From assembly GCA_963730005.1 (NCBI GenBank), contig CAVSPO010000015.1, positions 1 to 64,000 on the forward strand: a DNA stretch of 64,000 nucleotides. Reading direction: 5' to 3'. The notes beneath the pieces were generated by a model. That model saw only the letters and a list, made by a program, of their open reading frames with translations. It had not been told where the DNA came from and searched no databases. Both the position numbers and the translations under genes were made by a program. This DNA is from CAVSPO01 sp963730005. Its GTDB lineage: Bacteria; Actinomycetota; Actinomycetes; Propionibacteriales; Propionibacteriaceae. Below, piece by piece: positions 23,974-33,315 of the stretch. How positions within the stretch are numbered: the first letter of the stretch is position 1; each line of letters opens with the position of its first letter.

Positions 23974-25811
23974 GAACCCACGAGATCGCCGTCGCTGCCA
24001 CGGCTGTGCTGCGCGAGTTCAATGCTGCGCGCCTGATCGGAGTGCCTGACGTGCAGTTGGCCTTGACCCTCGGACGACTGGGCGGTGAGGACGACCAGGC
24101 CGTGCTGTTGGCCGTCGCCTTTGTGGCCAGGGCGCTGCGAGCAGGCTCTGTCTGCGTCCACCTGGCGACTGTTCGACAGAACGCCGCAGTACTCGACGAG
24201 GTCACCGACGATGCCCATGCTGCGGCGCTGAGTCCACTGGCGGACTTGCCGTGGCCACAGCCCGATGAGTGGGCGTCGAGAGTGGCCGGTTCGCCGTTGA
24301 CCAACACAGGTTCCGAGGCGCAACCGAATCTGCGCCCGTTACGACTGGTTGCCGGCCAGCTCTATCTGGAGCGTTACTGGGGCGAGCAGGAAGTGGTTCG
24401 CAACGTGCTGCTGGACAGGGCGGGCAGACCAGCGCCCCGGGTCGATGAAGACCAGCTGCGCGCCAGCCTCGACGAATTGTTCGGGGCGGCGGGCTCGGGA
24501 GGGGACCCTGATCAGCGAAGGGCAGCCCTGACAGCCGCCAGAGGGTGGACAACTGTGGTCGCCGGTGGCCCCGGGACGGGCAAGACCACGACAATCAGTC
24601 GGTTGTTGCTCACGTTGGCTGACCAATCGCCCAACCTGCTGCGGGTCGGACTTGCGGCCCCCACCGGCAAGGCGGCCTCCCGACTGGAAACCACTCTTCG
24701 AACCTCCTGGGCCGATCTGGGAGCCGATCGAATCTCGGGAATGGCGCCGATCGAGGCCATGACGCTGCACAAGCTCTTGGGCAGCCGTGGCACCGGACGG
24801 GGGTTCAGCCACGGCCCGACAAATCCGATGCCGTGGGATGTTGTCGTGGTGGACGAGATGTCCATGGTCCCGCTGTCGATGATGGCCCGGTTGCTTCAGT
24901 CGCTGCGGCCAGATTGTCGTTTGGTCATGGTCGGTGACCCGAACCAGTTGACCTCGGTGGAAGCGGGCGCAGTGCTCGCCGACGTGGTCTCGGCGGAGCT
25001 GCCGCAGTCCTCCGCCAGCAGCGCGCCCAGTGTGGTCCGCCTCACCCGCAACTACCGCAGTGCAGGAGCGGTCGACACGCTTGCCGATGCGGTCCGCCGA
25101 GGTGCGGTTGGGGACGCCCTTGCCCTGCTTGAGGCGGGCGCCGATGACCTGGAGTTCCTGGCTGGTGACCCCGCGGGCTGGCAGCTCGAAGACCTGTCCT
25201 CTCTGCGACTCCAGGTGCTTGAGCAGGGGGCAGCCTTGCGGGAACTGGCCCTGAACGGCGATCCGGTTCAGGCGTTGGCGATGCTCGACCAGCACCGGTT
25301 GCTGTGCGCTCACCGCACTGGCCCCTACGGGGTGACCCGATGGTCGGGGCAAGTGGATCGCCTGTTGCGCAGTGCAGTGCCCGGGTACGGGTCGGAGGGC
25401 GTCTGGTATCCCGGACGACCGTTCCTGATCACACGCAATGACCCCGACCTGCGGGTCAGCAATGGTGACACCGGGGTCATCGTCGTCACCGGAAATGGCC
25501 CGCCGACAGGTGCGCCTGTGCAAGCTGCCGTTGATTCGGGCGCGGACCCGACCCTGCTTTCTCCCTACCTGCTGGATGCGGTCGAGACGCTGCACGCCAT
25601 GACCGTGCACAAGTCCCAGGGCAGTCAGTACGGCTGGGTGACGCTGATTCTGCCCGCTGCCGACTCGCCGTTGCTGACTCGGGAGTTGTTCTACACAGCC
25701 ATCACCCGGGCCCGGAAGGGGGTTCGAGTGGTAGGCACGCGGGACGCGGTGACCAAGGCACTGCAGACTCCAGCCCAACGCGCCAGCGGGCTCACGGATC
25801 GACTGCGTTGA
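23970..25811 (+). CDS. recD: Exodeoxyribonuclease V subunit alpha (RecD)
   Basis: 613 aa 5'-3' SF1B helicase subunit. Walker A GGPGTGKTTT at about residues 198-207, VVVDEMSMVPLSMMARLLQ as motif II, VGDPNQLTSVEAGAVLADV for motif III, and AMTVHKSQGSQYGWVTLIL plus LFYTAITRARKGVRVV near the C-terminus. The length equals E. coli RecD. The GTG start is inside the GTGA overlap with the recB stop. It converges on nudC with a 14-bp gap and no hairpin. Confidence 0.96.
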   Translation: MRTHEIAVAATAVLREFNAARLIGVPDVQLALTLGRLGGEDDQAVLLAVAFVARALRAGSVCVHLATVRQNAAVLDEVTDDAHAAALSPLADLPWPQPDEWASRVAGSPLTNTGSEAQPNLRPLRLVAGQLYLERYWGEQEVVRNVLLDRAGRPAPRVDEDQLRASLDELFGAAGSGGDPDQRRAALTAARGWTTVVAGGPGTGKTTTISRLLLTLADQSPNLLRVGLAAPTGKAASRLETTLRTSWADLGADRISGMAPIEAMTLHKLLGSRGTGRGFSHGPTNPMPWDVVVVDEMSMVPLSMMARLLQSLRPDCRLVMVGDPNQLTSVEAGAVLADVVSAELPQSSASSAPSVVRLTRNYRSAGAVDTLADAVRRGAVGDALALLEAGADDLEFLAGDPAGWQLEDLSSLRLQVLEQGAALRELALNGDPVQALAMLDQHRLLCAHRTGPYGVTRWSGQVDRLLRSAVPGYGSEGVWYPGRPFLITRNDPDLRVSNGDTGVIVVTGNGPPTGAPVQAAVDSGADPTLLSPYLLDAVETLHAMTVHKSQGSQYGWVTLILPAADSPLLTRELFYTAITRARKGVRVVGTRDAVTKALQTPAQRASGLTDRLR

Positions 25812-25825
25812 GACAGCGGCGCGCC

Positions 25826-26701
25826 TCAGCCCTCAGGGGTCGGCAGCTTGCGGACGCGCCAGGCGTCGATCAGTCGCCGCGCGATCGAGCCGGGAGCCGC
25901 GATGATCACCTTCCCTGCGTCCAGTTGGCTCTCCAGATCAGCGCGGTCGTACCATCTCCCCCACTCCAGCTCGACGCCGTCAACCAGCCCCGCACCGAGG
26001 CCGCGAGCCACGTAGCCGAGCATCAATGACCGAGGGAAGGTCCACGGCTGACTTGCCACGTATCGCACCGCAGACAAGGTCAGTCGGGCCTCCTCCCCCA
26101 CTTCCCGGTGAACTGCGTTCTCGGCACTCTCACCAGCCTCCAGGTACCCAGCGAGGACAGAAACCCGACCGGGCGGCCAGCTGTGCTGGTGAGCGAGGAA
26201 GATGCGGTCGTCGGGATCCAGCACTGCGACGATGATGGCCGGGTCCGTGCGCGGGAAGATCAGACGATTGCAGACCCTACAGAAGGAAGCGAACCCGCCC
26301 ATGGCCGGCTCCAGGCCCGCCCCACAACGCTCGCAATGGCGCGCGATGGAGTGCCAGTTCAATGCTGCCGCTGCAGCAGCTGCGATCTGGGTCTGTGCTT
26401 CGGACAACACGGCCGTGCGCAGGTTGTCGCCCTGCACCGGCCCGCTGCGACGTGCGAACCATGATCGTCCGTCAACCTGCCCGACAAAGACGACGTCACT
26501 GGTGAGCTGGCCATCGGTGCTGGAGCCGAAAGGATCGAGACGGAACGTCTGATCGGCGTCGATGTCGACCACGCGAGACCCCGGATCAGCCCACAGCCCG
26601 GCCAACGCCTCCGGATTCCGGCGCAACGCTTCGCACCTGTCCAGACGAGCAGCACCACCCCAGGACGCGACATCGAGGGAGGTGATAGGCGTACTGGTCA
26701 T
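25826..26701 (-). CDS. nudC: NAD(+) diphosphatase / RNA deNADding NUDIX enzyme NudC
   Basis: 291 aa. Zinc ribbon Cys123/126/141/144 (CERC...CRVC), then a NUDIX box GYLEAGESAENAVHREVGEEARL-like, then the NudC-specific SQPWTFPRS (residues 218-226; consensus SQPWPFPxS). It hydrolyses NADH/NAD and can remove NAD caps from RNA. The ATG 26701 has TAACCT exactly 7 nt upstream, the leaderless pattern, and no Shine-Dalgarno. That -10 overlaps the stop codon of adnB. It therefore can be made from its own transcript as well as by read-through from adnAB. Confidence 0.95.
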   Translation of the reverse strand: MTSTPITSLDVASWGGAARLDRCEALRRNPEALAGLWADPGSRVVDIDADQTFRLDPFGSSTDGQLTSDVVFVGQVDGRSWFARRSGPVQGDNLRTAVLSEAQTQIAAAAAAALNWHSIARHCERCGAGLEPAMGGFASFCRVCNRLIFPRTDPAIIVAVLDPDDRIFLAHQHSWPPGRVSVLAGYLEAGESAENAVHREVGEEARLTLSAVRYVASQPWTFPRSLMLGYVARGLGAGLVDGVELEWGRWYDRADLESQLDAGKVIIAAPGSIARRLIDAWRVRKLPTPEG

Positions 26702-26708
26702 GGTGGGA

Positions 26709-26714
26709 AGGTTA
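26709..26714 (-). promoter_or_regulatory. nudC -10 box embedding the adnB stop codon
   Basis: TAACCT on the minus strand (26714-26709); its first three bases are the TAA stop of adnB (26714-26712). Seven nt separate it from the nudC ATG. Confidence 0.55.
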
Positions 26715-29700
26715 GCTCCCGCCCGCACCACCCAGCGCCGCGACCAAGCCCCGCAGTTCCACCGAGCCAGGCACGGACGAGGGTCGTTCGATGACGCCAC
26801 TGAGAACACGGTAGAAGACCGCGTCGACCTGCTCCTCGGGCACGCCCTGGGCCTGTGCCCAGGCCAGACGGTACAGCCCGAGCTGAATGGGGTCAGCCGG
26901 CGCATCGGATGTCTTCCAGTCGACCACCTGCCAACGATGCAGGGAACCCTCCGCACACCGGTAGACCGCATCGATGCGGCCACGGATCTGGCGCCCGGCC
27001 ACGACCAGCACGAACGGAACCTCCACTGCCTCAGGCACGCGCTCGGCGTACGGCCCGAGCTCGAATCGCTCGCACAGCCTTTGCAGCGACAGCTCGGTGT
27101 CCACGGACTCCCCCACCCGATCAGCATTCTCCTCAGCATCGAGCTCCACGAGCGCGGTCATCGAGAAGCGTCGCTCGACCCACTCGTGGAAACGCGTGCC
27201 CAGGTCGGCCCCGCGAGTGAAGGGCCGGGGCATCGGCCTCAGCAGCTCAAGGGCAAATGCCTGCTCGTCACGATGGGCCCGCATCAGGGCGGTCGCGGAC
27301 AAGGTGGCAGGCAGCGGCACCTGGACGGTCTCGGAGTCCCCGGCCAACGCCTCGGCCACCAGCTGCTCGGCCTCGTGCACCCAGGTCTGGATCTGGGCGA
27401 GCTCGTCCAGGGTTGTTGGTTCGACCGGCGCAAGACCCTGGCCGTCCAAGGCCGTCTGCACTCTTGCTGCAGCCTGGCGCAGCCGCTCCTCATGTTCGGC
27501 ATCCAGCTTGGCGGGCCATTCGAACTGCGCCGCAGGCCCTGCCAGTGGGTTCTTCTCGGCCAGCTCGGGAGCCCACGCCATCCGGTTGCCTTGCCGATCA
27601 GCTTCGTGCAGCAAGGCCTCGAAGTAGACCGACGCCGTGTTGGGACGCGTCTTGCCTGATCGCCAGTTGTGGGCACTTCCAAAGAGCACGTGCCGAGCCC
27701 GGGTGGTGGCAACGTAAGCCAACCGGTCCTCCGCGTGCAGCTGCGACTCCTTCAACTCGTCGCCGTAGCGGTCGAACCCCTGCTTCTCCCAGGTCCGCAA
27801 CTGCGGCACCGAGTCCGCGTCCCCGCGCACTGGCGCGGGCAGGGCAGCCGCGTTCTTCAACCAGTTGTCGCTCACCCGTTCACTCGGAAACACCGTGTTG
27901 ACCAGCGCGGGCACAAAAACGACGTCCCACTCCAGCCCCTTGGCTCGATGGACAGTCATCAGCTTCACGGAGTCCTCGTCGCTGGGCACGGCCTGGTTGA
28001 GACCTTCACCGTGTTCCAGCTCAGCAGTCAACCAAGCCAGCAACCCGGTGAGGCTGGCATCCCCGTCAACGTCGACATAGTCGCCGATGGCGTCCACGAA
28101 CAGTGCGAGTTGGGCCCCCCTGTTGGCATTGTGCAACTCCCAGGTCGAAGACAGCTCAACCTCCAGACCGAGCACCGTGATCACCCGACGCACCAGCTCG
28201 AGGAGAGGCTCGTGGCGATGGCCCTGCAGCTCCCCCAGCTCACCACGAAACCGGGCCAGACGTTCCAGAGCGATGGCAGAGATCGGGACGTCACCGGGGT
28301 CCCAGACTGCTTCCAGCAGACAAACGATTTCAGTGCGATCAAGGTCAGCCAGGGCTCGCCGCAGGTCATCGCCCAACCCGTCACCGTGCTCGCGCCGGTG
28401 CTCCTGCTGGGCCAGGACCGCCGCCCGCTGCCCCAGCGCGGCGAGATCGCGGGGCCCGACCCGCCACCGCGGGCCGCTGAGGAGCTGGACCAGCGCCGCG
28501 TTGGCGGTTTCGTCGTCCAGCAGCGTGAGAGTGGCCACCACGTCGGCGACCTCGGGCAGTCGCAGCAGCCCACCCAACCCGACGATCTCGACGGGCACGC
28601 CACGATCCTGCAAGGCTGCATAGAAGGGAGCGATGTCGGCGTTGCGACGCAACAGCACGGCCACGTCGGACCAACGCACGGCCTCGGCCCTGCGATGGAC
28701 GTCCACAATCGCGTCCGCCACCCAGGCGACTTCGTCATCCCAGGTCTCAAAGCTGGCTGCTCGGACGGTGCCACCCTGTTTGTCGGACGGCGCGACCAGA
28801 GCTGTGGACAGTCGCGCCCCCGCCGCTGTCACCGGCGCGCCCAGCAACGGGTCGGAGCTCAGGGGCTGGGCGAGCTCGTTTGCGACGTCCAGGATCTTCT
28901 GACCGCTGCGCCGATTGACGGTGAGCGGAAAGGACGCCGCCTGGCTGCCGTCCGTGCACGGGAACTCCGACGCGAATCGCAACACGTTGCTGACTGCCGC
29001 GCCACGCCAGCCGTAGATCGCCTGGAAGGGGTCGCCGACCGCCGTCACCGGGTGCCCCCGCCCGCTGGCAGGCTCGTCCCCACTGAAGAGCGCGCGCAGC
29101 AGGCTGGCCTGCGCCGACGACGTGTCCTGGTACTCGTCGAGCAGCACCACCCGGAACTGGTCGCGCAGCAGGGCACCGACGTGGGGCGCCTGCTGCACCA
29201 ACTGGGCAGCCACCGACATCTGGTCGGCGAACTCCACGACGCCCAGCTCACGCTTGCGTTGCTGGTAGTCCGCCACCAATCCGAGCAACTCAAGACGCTC
29301 GCCCAGGCTGGCTTCGGCGTCTTTCACCCACTTGTACGGCTGGCCGCGCCACAGCGGGGCGGCCTGCAGGTGCTGCGCCACTGCGTGGCAGCAGGTGATG
29401 ATCTGGTCTGCGGACACCAGGTGGGCCTGCATCTCGGAGTCGAGCTGCAGCACCCGCTCGACGATGGTTTCCGGCCTGATTCTCGGCAGGAAGTCGAATG
29501 GCCCAGGCGCGTGGGCAACCACCTGAGAAGCAACACGGAAGCGGGCGGCACCGGTGATCATCCTGCGATCCGAGTCGACCCCGATGCGCATCCCGTGCTC
29601 GCCGACGAGTCGACCGGCGAAAGAGTCGTAGGTCATCACCGACTGCTCGCCGGCGTCGTCGGCACCCTGCCGACTCACCACGCCCGCCCGCAGCAAAGCC

Positions 29701-29978
29701 TCGGCAATGCGGGCGGACAGCTCGCCGGCTGCCTTGCGGGTGAAAGTCAGACCAAGCACCTGATCGGGCCGGACCGCTCCGGTGCCCACCAACCAGACCA
29801 CCCGTGCTGCCATCACGGTGGTCTTTCCGGAGCCGGCGCCCGCGATGATGACGCCCGGCTCCAGGGGCGCAGCGATGGCGGCCAGTTGCTCACGCGAGAA
29901 CGCAATGTCCAGCAGCTCGCACAGCTGGCCTGCGGTCCTGATCCGGGCTGGCTGACCACGATGACCGCCCTGGTTCAT
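26712..29978 (-). CDS. adnB: AdnB, helicase-nuclease subunit
   Basis: 1088 aa, close to mycobacterial AdnB (1095). Lead motor of the AdnAB resection complex: Walker A AGAGSGKTT (residues ~46-54), VVLLDEYQDTSSAQASLL, VGDPFQAIYGWRGA, LMTVHRAKGLEWDVVFVP, YVATTRARHVLFG. The C-terminal RecB-family nuclease is complete: GTRFHEWVE (His), GRIDAVYR (Asp), VVDWKTSD (Asp/Lys near 1018) and QLGLYRLAW. The start is at ATG 29978: GGAGGAAAGCC precedes it and it overlaps the adnA stop (ATGA). Longer in-frame starts were rejected. Confidence 0.95.
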   Translation of the reverse strand: MNQGGHRGQPARIRTAGQLCELLDIAFSREQLAAIAAPLEPGVIIAGAGSGKTTVMAARVVWLVGTGAVRPDQVLGLTFTRKAAGELSARIAEALLRAGVVSRQGADDAGEQSVMTYDSFAGRLVGEHGMRIGVDSDRRMITGAARFRVASQVVAHAPGPFDFLPRIRPETIVERVLQLDSEMQAHLVSADQIITCCHAVAQHLQAAPLWRGQPYKWVKDAEASLGERLELLGLVADYQQRKRELGVVEFADQMSVAAQLVQQAPHVGALLRDQFRVVLLDEYQDTSSAQASLLRALFSGDEPASGRGHPVTAVGDPFQAIYGWRGAAVSNVLRFASEFPCTDGSQAASFPLTVNRRSGQKILDVANELAQPLSSDPLLGAPVTAAGARLSTALVAPSDKQGGTVRAASFETWDDEVAWVADAIVDVHRRAEAVRWSDVAVLLRRNADIAPFYAALQDRGVPVEIVGLGGLLRLPEVADVVATLTLLDDETANAALVQLLSGPRWRVGPRDLAALGQRAAVLAQQEHRREHGDGLGDDLRRALADLDRTEIVCLLEAVWDPGDVPISAIALERLARFRGELGELQGHRHEPLLELVRRVITVLGLEVELSSTWELHNANRGAQLALFVDAIGDYVDVDGDASLTGLLAWLTAELEHGEGLNQAVPSDEDSVKLMTVHRAKGLEWDVVFVPALVNTVFPSERVSDNWLKNAAALPAPVRGDADSVPQLRTWEKQGFDRYGDELKESQLHAEDRLAYVATTRARHVLFGSAHNWRSGKTRPNTASVYFEALLHEADRQGNRMAWAPELAEKNPLAGPAAQFEWPAKLDAEHEERLRQAAARVQTALDGQGLAPVEPTTLDELAQIQTWVHEAEQLVAEALAGDSETVQVPLPATLSATALMRAHRDEQAFALELLRPMPRPFTRGADLGTRFHEWVERRFSMTALVELDAEENADRVGESVDTELSLQRLCERFELGPYAERVPEAVEVPFVLVVAGRQIRGRIDAVYRCAEGSLHRWQVVDWKTSDAPADPIQLGLYRLAWAQAQGVPEEQVDAVFYRVLSGVIERPSSVPGSVELRGLVAALGGAGGS

Positions 29979-32900
29979 GGCTTTCCTCCCACCACGCTTG
30001 CCTGAGCTGGGCAACCCGACCCGAAGGGGCACCAGCGGCAGCCGTTGCAGGCGACAGCCACGAACTGTTCGCTGCGGACGATGCGCGCCGCGGTGGCCAG
30101 GTGGTCATGGACCCAGGTCTCGGCGGAGGAATCGGCCTCAAGGGCAAGGTGCGGCCGCACGTCGAGGGATTCCTGGGCAATTGCCTTGGGCAGACCGTCC
30201 TTGTCGACGCGCAGATGGACCAGTTCAGCATCGGCCAGGCGTCGCTCCCCCGGGACCAGGTGATCGAAGGCTCCCAGCCGTGCCGCGAGTTGGTAGACGC
30301 CGAGCTGATCATGCCCGGCCACGTCCTTGGTTGACGGCGCACTGCGCCCGGTCTTGAAGTCGACGACCCGCAGCCGGCCGTCGGCATCTCGCTCCAGGCG
30401 ATCGATCGACCCACGTACCCGCACCGAGTCTCCGGCCACCCGAATGGTCACCTCGAAGGGCACCTCGACCCCCACCACCTCGTCGCAACGAATGGCACAC
30501 CAGCGCAGGAACCGTTCCAGCGCCGCTTCGGCCTCCACCCGCTGGGAAGCGGACAACCACTCAGCCTCGAACGGAATGTCGCCCCAGACACGCTCCAGTT
30601 CAACGTGCAGATCCTCGCGTCCCAAGCCATGCTGCTGCGCGTGTTGAACCATGGCGTGGATCACCGAGCCCAGACCCTGGGAGGCTGACCGCACCGTGTC
30701 TGCCCGCGCCTGCCGCGCCATGAACCATCTGCGTGGGCACTCGAGCAGAGTCTGGACCGCTGAGCCGGACAGCGACACCGGCTCCCCCAGCTTGGCGACC
30801 GGACTCGGGCCCTGACTGACCGGCCCTACGCCCCACCAGTTCGCAGGGATGGCAGCTCGCACCAGCTGACGCCCAGCCCGGTTCCGTACTTGCCCGAGCG
30901 CGGCCAGTTGAACCGCGGCTGCGTCGCGAAGGCCTGGGCTGCAGCCCTGGTCGACGCTGAAACGCCGCAACTCGGCCACCAGCGCCGGCAGGGTGCGCGG
31001 ACGGCGCGGACGTCCGTGCTCCCTTCTCACGGGTGCCCCCAGTTCGTTGAGAAAGCGGGACGGCTGGTCTGCCTCCCCCTCAACTCCTCGTGACGCGGTC
31101 ACCAGCAGCCGCTCGCTGGCGCGACTGCAGGCCAACAGGAACAGCCGCCGCTCTCGAGCGACCTGCGCTGAGATCGGCTCTGGCTCCCCGACGCCGTCCA
31201 CACTCAACCGATCAGCCTCAAGCAGGGTGTCTGGCCGCCGCAACGATGGCCACGTCCCTTCCTGCACTCCCAACACCACCACCAGCCGCCACTGGCGTCC
31301 CTTGGTTCGGTGAGCGGTGAGCACCTGCACCCCGGCACCGCGGGGATCGGATTCTCGCGCGGTGTCGGCAGCGATCGCCTGGGCGCGGATCTCAGCCAGC
31401 AACTGACGCAGGCCCTTGGCCCCAACGAGGTCGCCGCTTCTGTTGACGGTGTCGAACAGAGCACAGACTGCGTCCAGGTCGCGGTTGGCACGGGCAGAGC
31501 CCTCCCCCCAGCCGAGCGCTTCGGCCCGCAGCCTAGGTGGCCATGCCGTTCCACTCCACAGCCGCCACAACACCTCGGCGGCAGGAGCGCCCTCAGCCAC
31601 CGCGCCCGCCCCCGCACGAAGGAGCGCGCCCAGCTGCGCCACCACATCGAGGCCCTCGGCTGCCGGTGACGACGAGGCGGCAGTTGCCTGCGGCCAGACC
31701 CCATGGGTGATGGCCTGCGCCAGCAAGTCGTCTGAAGACTGATCCTGACCTGACTCTTGCTGCGCCAGCAACCGTAGCTGTTTGCCTGCCCGACGAATGG
31801 TCAGAACATCGGTGGTGCCCAGTGGCGAACACAGCAGACGTAGTGCCTGTTCCCCGCCCAACTCCGCACCGTGCGCCAACGTCAGGACGGCCTCAGCCGC
31901 ATCCAGCAGGGGCCGCACGGCAACTTCGTCAGCCAGCGCCAGGTCGTCGCCGGCCAGGTCGACCGGGACACCCACAGCGCCCAGTGCCCGACCGACCCTG
32001 GCCAGCTCTCCACCACCGGATCGGCTCACGACCGCCATCTCCGCCCAGCCCCACCCCTCATCCAGGTGCGCTCGACGCAGGTACTCGGCAACGTGCGCCA
32101 CCTCGTCGCCGGCCGAATCAAACTCGGCAACCAGCAGCTGACCGCCGTGTCTTCCAGGCGCGACGGACACATCGGGCACCTGCGCCGCTCCGTCCAAGGG
32201 CAAGCGCGATGCCACCCTTGCGGTAGCCCGCCACAACGGCAGGGGGAGGCGGTACTGGCCAGTCAGGTCAATCCGTTGCGGCTCGGCGCCGGTGAGCGCG
32301 AAGGTGCGCTCGAAGTCGAGGACGTTGCGTCGCTGTGCACCTCGAAAGGCGTAAACAGCAGTCAGCGGATCAGCGAAGCAGGCCACGGTGACGCCCAGGC
32401 GGTGCAGGTCTGCCAGCACGCCCACCTGCCCGGAGTCCAGTTCGCTGAACTCGTCGCAATACACAGCGCGCACTGTCGTCGGTACTGAAGCAGCAACCCC
32501 CGGCTCGCGCAACAGCAGTCGCGTCCGGTGTACAAGCTCCGTGTAGTCGATCACCCCTTCGGCGTCCAGCACGTCCAGGTACTCGTCAAGGAAGTTCGCC
32601 ACCGCCACCCATTCAGGACGGTTGGCAGCCGCTCCGGCACGAGCGACGTCGGCAGGGTCCATGCCCAGCTGGCGTGCCCGGGCCAGCACTGCCCTGACCT
32701 CGCCGGCAAAGGCGCGAGTGCCGGCCGCTTGGCGCACATCGGCGGGCCAGGCTGACGTGTCGAAACCACGCAGCAACTCCCGGACCCGAACCTCCTGCTC
32801 GGGTGCGGTGAGCAACCGGGGTGGTTCCCCGTTCTCGAACCAGTCCTGCCCATACCTGGCCATCAATTGGCGGCACAGGCCGTGCATCGTGGTGACCCGC

Positions 32901-33217
32901 GGCGACAGCTGGGAACGACCGACTCCAGCCATCACCTGAGCACGCAGCTGCTGAGCGGCAGGACGGGAGTGGGTCAGCACGACGAGCTCGCCCAGCTTCT
33001 CCCCAGACCGCACTCGCGACACCACAGCGTGCGCGAGCGTTGTGGTCTTCCCGCTGCCGGCACCGCCCACCACCAGAACGGCCGCGCCCGGGTGCCCGCA
33101 CGCTTCAATCGCGCGTGCCTGCGCTTCATCCGGCGCCATACTGTCAGCACCGACCGGGAACGAGGCGGTGAGCAGATAGCGCCGGCGGCGCTGGGGGTGG
33201 GTAGCAGACTTTTGCAT
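29975..33217 (-). CDS. adnA: AdnA, helicase-nuclease subunit with Fe-S-type nuclease
   Basis: 1080 aa, like mycobacterial AdnA (~1045). Walker A GGAGSGKTTT at residues ~51-60, VVLTHSRPAAQQLRA, VYCDEFSELDSGQVGVL as motif II, VLTAHRTKGRQWRLVVVL, LLACSRASERLLV. The nuclease domain has VVDFKTGRS near residue 952 and QLGVYQLAARL. A distant Cys in LLECPRRWF (~827) plus the C-terminal C-x2-C-x5-C (CNGCRWCPFGSGC; three of its Cys) form a 4Fe-4S-type staple like AddB. The start is uncertain: ATG 33217 is used, but an internal ATG at MAPDEAQ (residue 27) lies closer to the helicase core. Same operon as adnB, divergent from the ATL gene. Confidence 0.92.
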   Translation of the reverse strand: MQKSATHPQRRRRYLLTASFPVGADSMAPDEAQARAIEACGHPGAAVLVVGGAGSGKTTTLAHAVVSRVRSGEKLGELVVLTHSRPAAQQLRAQVMAGVGRSQLSPRVTTMHGLCRQLMARYGQDWFENGEPPRLLTAPEQEVRVRELLRGFDTSAWPADVRQAAGTRAFAGEVRAVLARARQLGMDPADVARAGAAANRPEWVAVANFLDEYLDVLDAEGVIDYTELVHRTRLLLREPGVAASVPTTVRAVYCDEFSELDSGQVGVLADLHRLGVTVACFADPLTAVYAFRGAQRRNVLDFERTFALTGAEPQRIDLTGQYRLPLPLWRATARVASRLPLDGAAQVPDVSVAPGRHGGQLLVAEFDSAGDEVAHVAEYLRRAHLDEGWGWAEMAVVSRSGGGELARVGRALGAVGVPVDLAGDDLALADEVAVRPLLDAAEAVLTLAHGAELGGEQALRLLCSPLGTTDVLTIRRAGKQLRLLAQQESGQDQSSDDLLAQAITHGVWPQATAASSSPAAEGLDVVAQLGALLRAGAGAVAEGAPAAEVLWRLWSGTAWPPRLRAEALGWGEGSARANRDLDAVCALFDTVNRSGDLVGAKGLRQLLAEIRAQAIAADTARESDPRGAGVQVLTAHRTKGRQWRLVVVLGVQEGTWPSLRRPDTLLEADRLSVDGVGEPEPISAQVARERRLFLLACSRASERLLVTASRGVEGEADQPSRFLNELGAPVRREHGRPRRPRTLPALVAELRRFSVDQGCSPGLRDAAAVQLAALGQVRNRAGRQLVRAAIPANWWGVGPVSQGPSPVAKLGEPVSLSGSAVQTLLECPRRWFMARQARADTVRSASQGLGSVIHAMVQHAQQHGLGREDLHVELERVWGDIPFEAEWLSASQRVEAEAALERFLRWCAIRCDEVVGVEVPFEVTIRVAGDSVRVRGSIDRLERDADGRLRVVDFKTGRSAPSTKDVAGHDQLGVYQLAARLGAFDHLVPGERRLADAELVHLRVDKDGLPKAIAQESLDVRPHLALEADSSAETWVHDHLATAARIVRSEQFVAVACNGCRWCPFGSGCPAQASVVGGKP

Positions 33218-33315
33218 GGCTCCATTCGAACATCCGGCACTGACACTTCACCCAACCACCCACCAGTGTTGACCTTGGGCGTTGGTCCAGGATGGGACCA
33301 CGGTAGGAGAATCGT

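Noticed and set aside
27669..30005. 778-aa plus-strand frame antisense to adnB
   Set aside because: Shadow of adnB; low-complexity sequence without family signatures.
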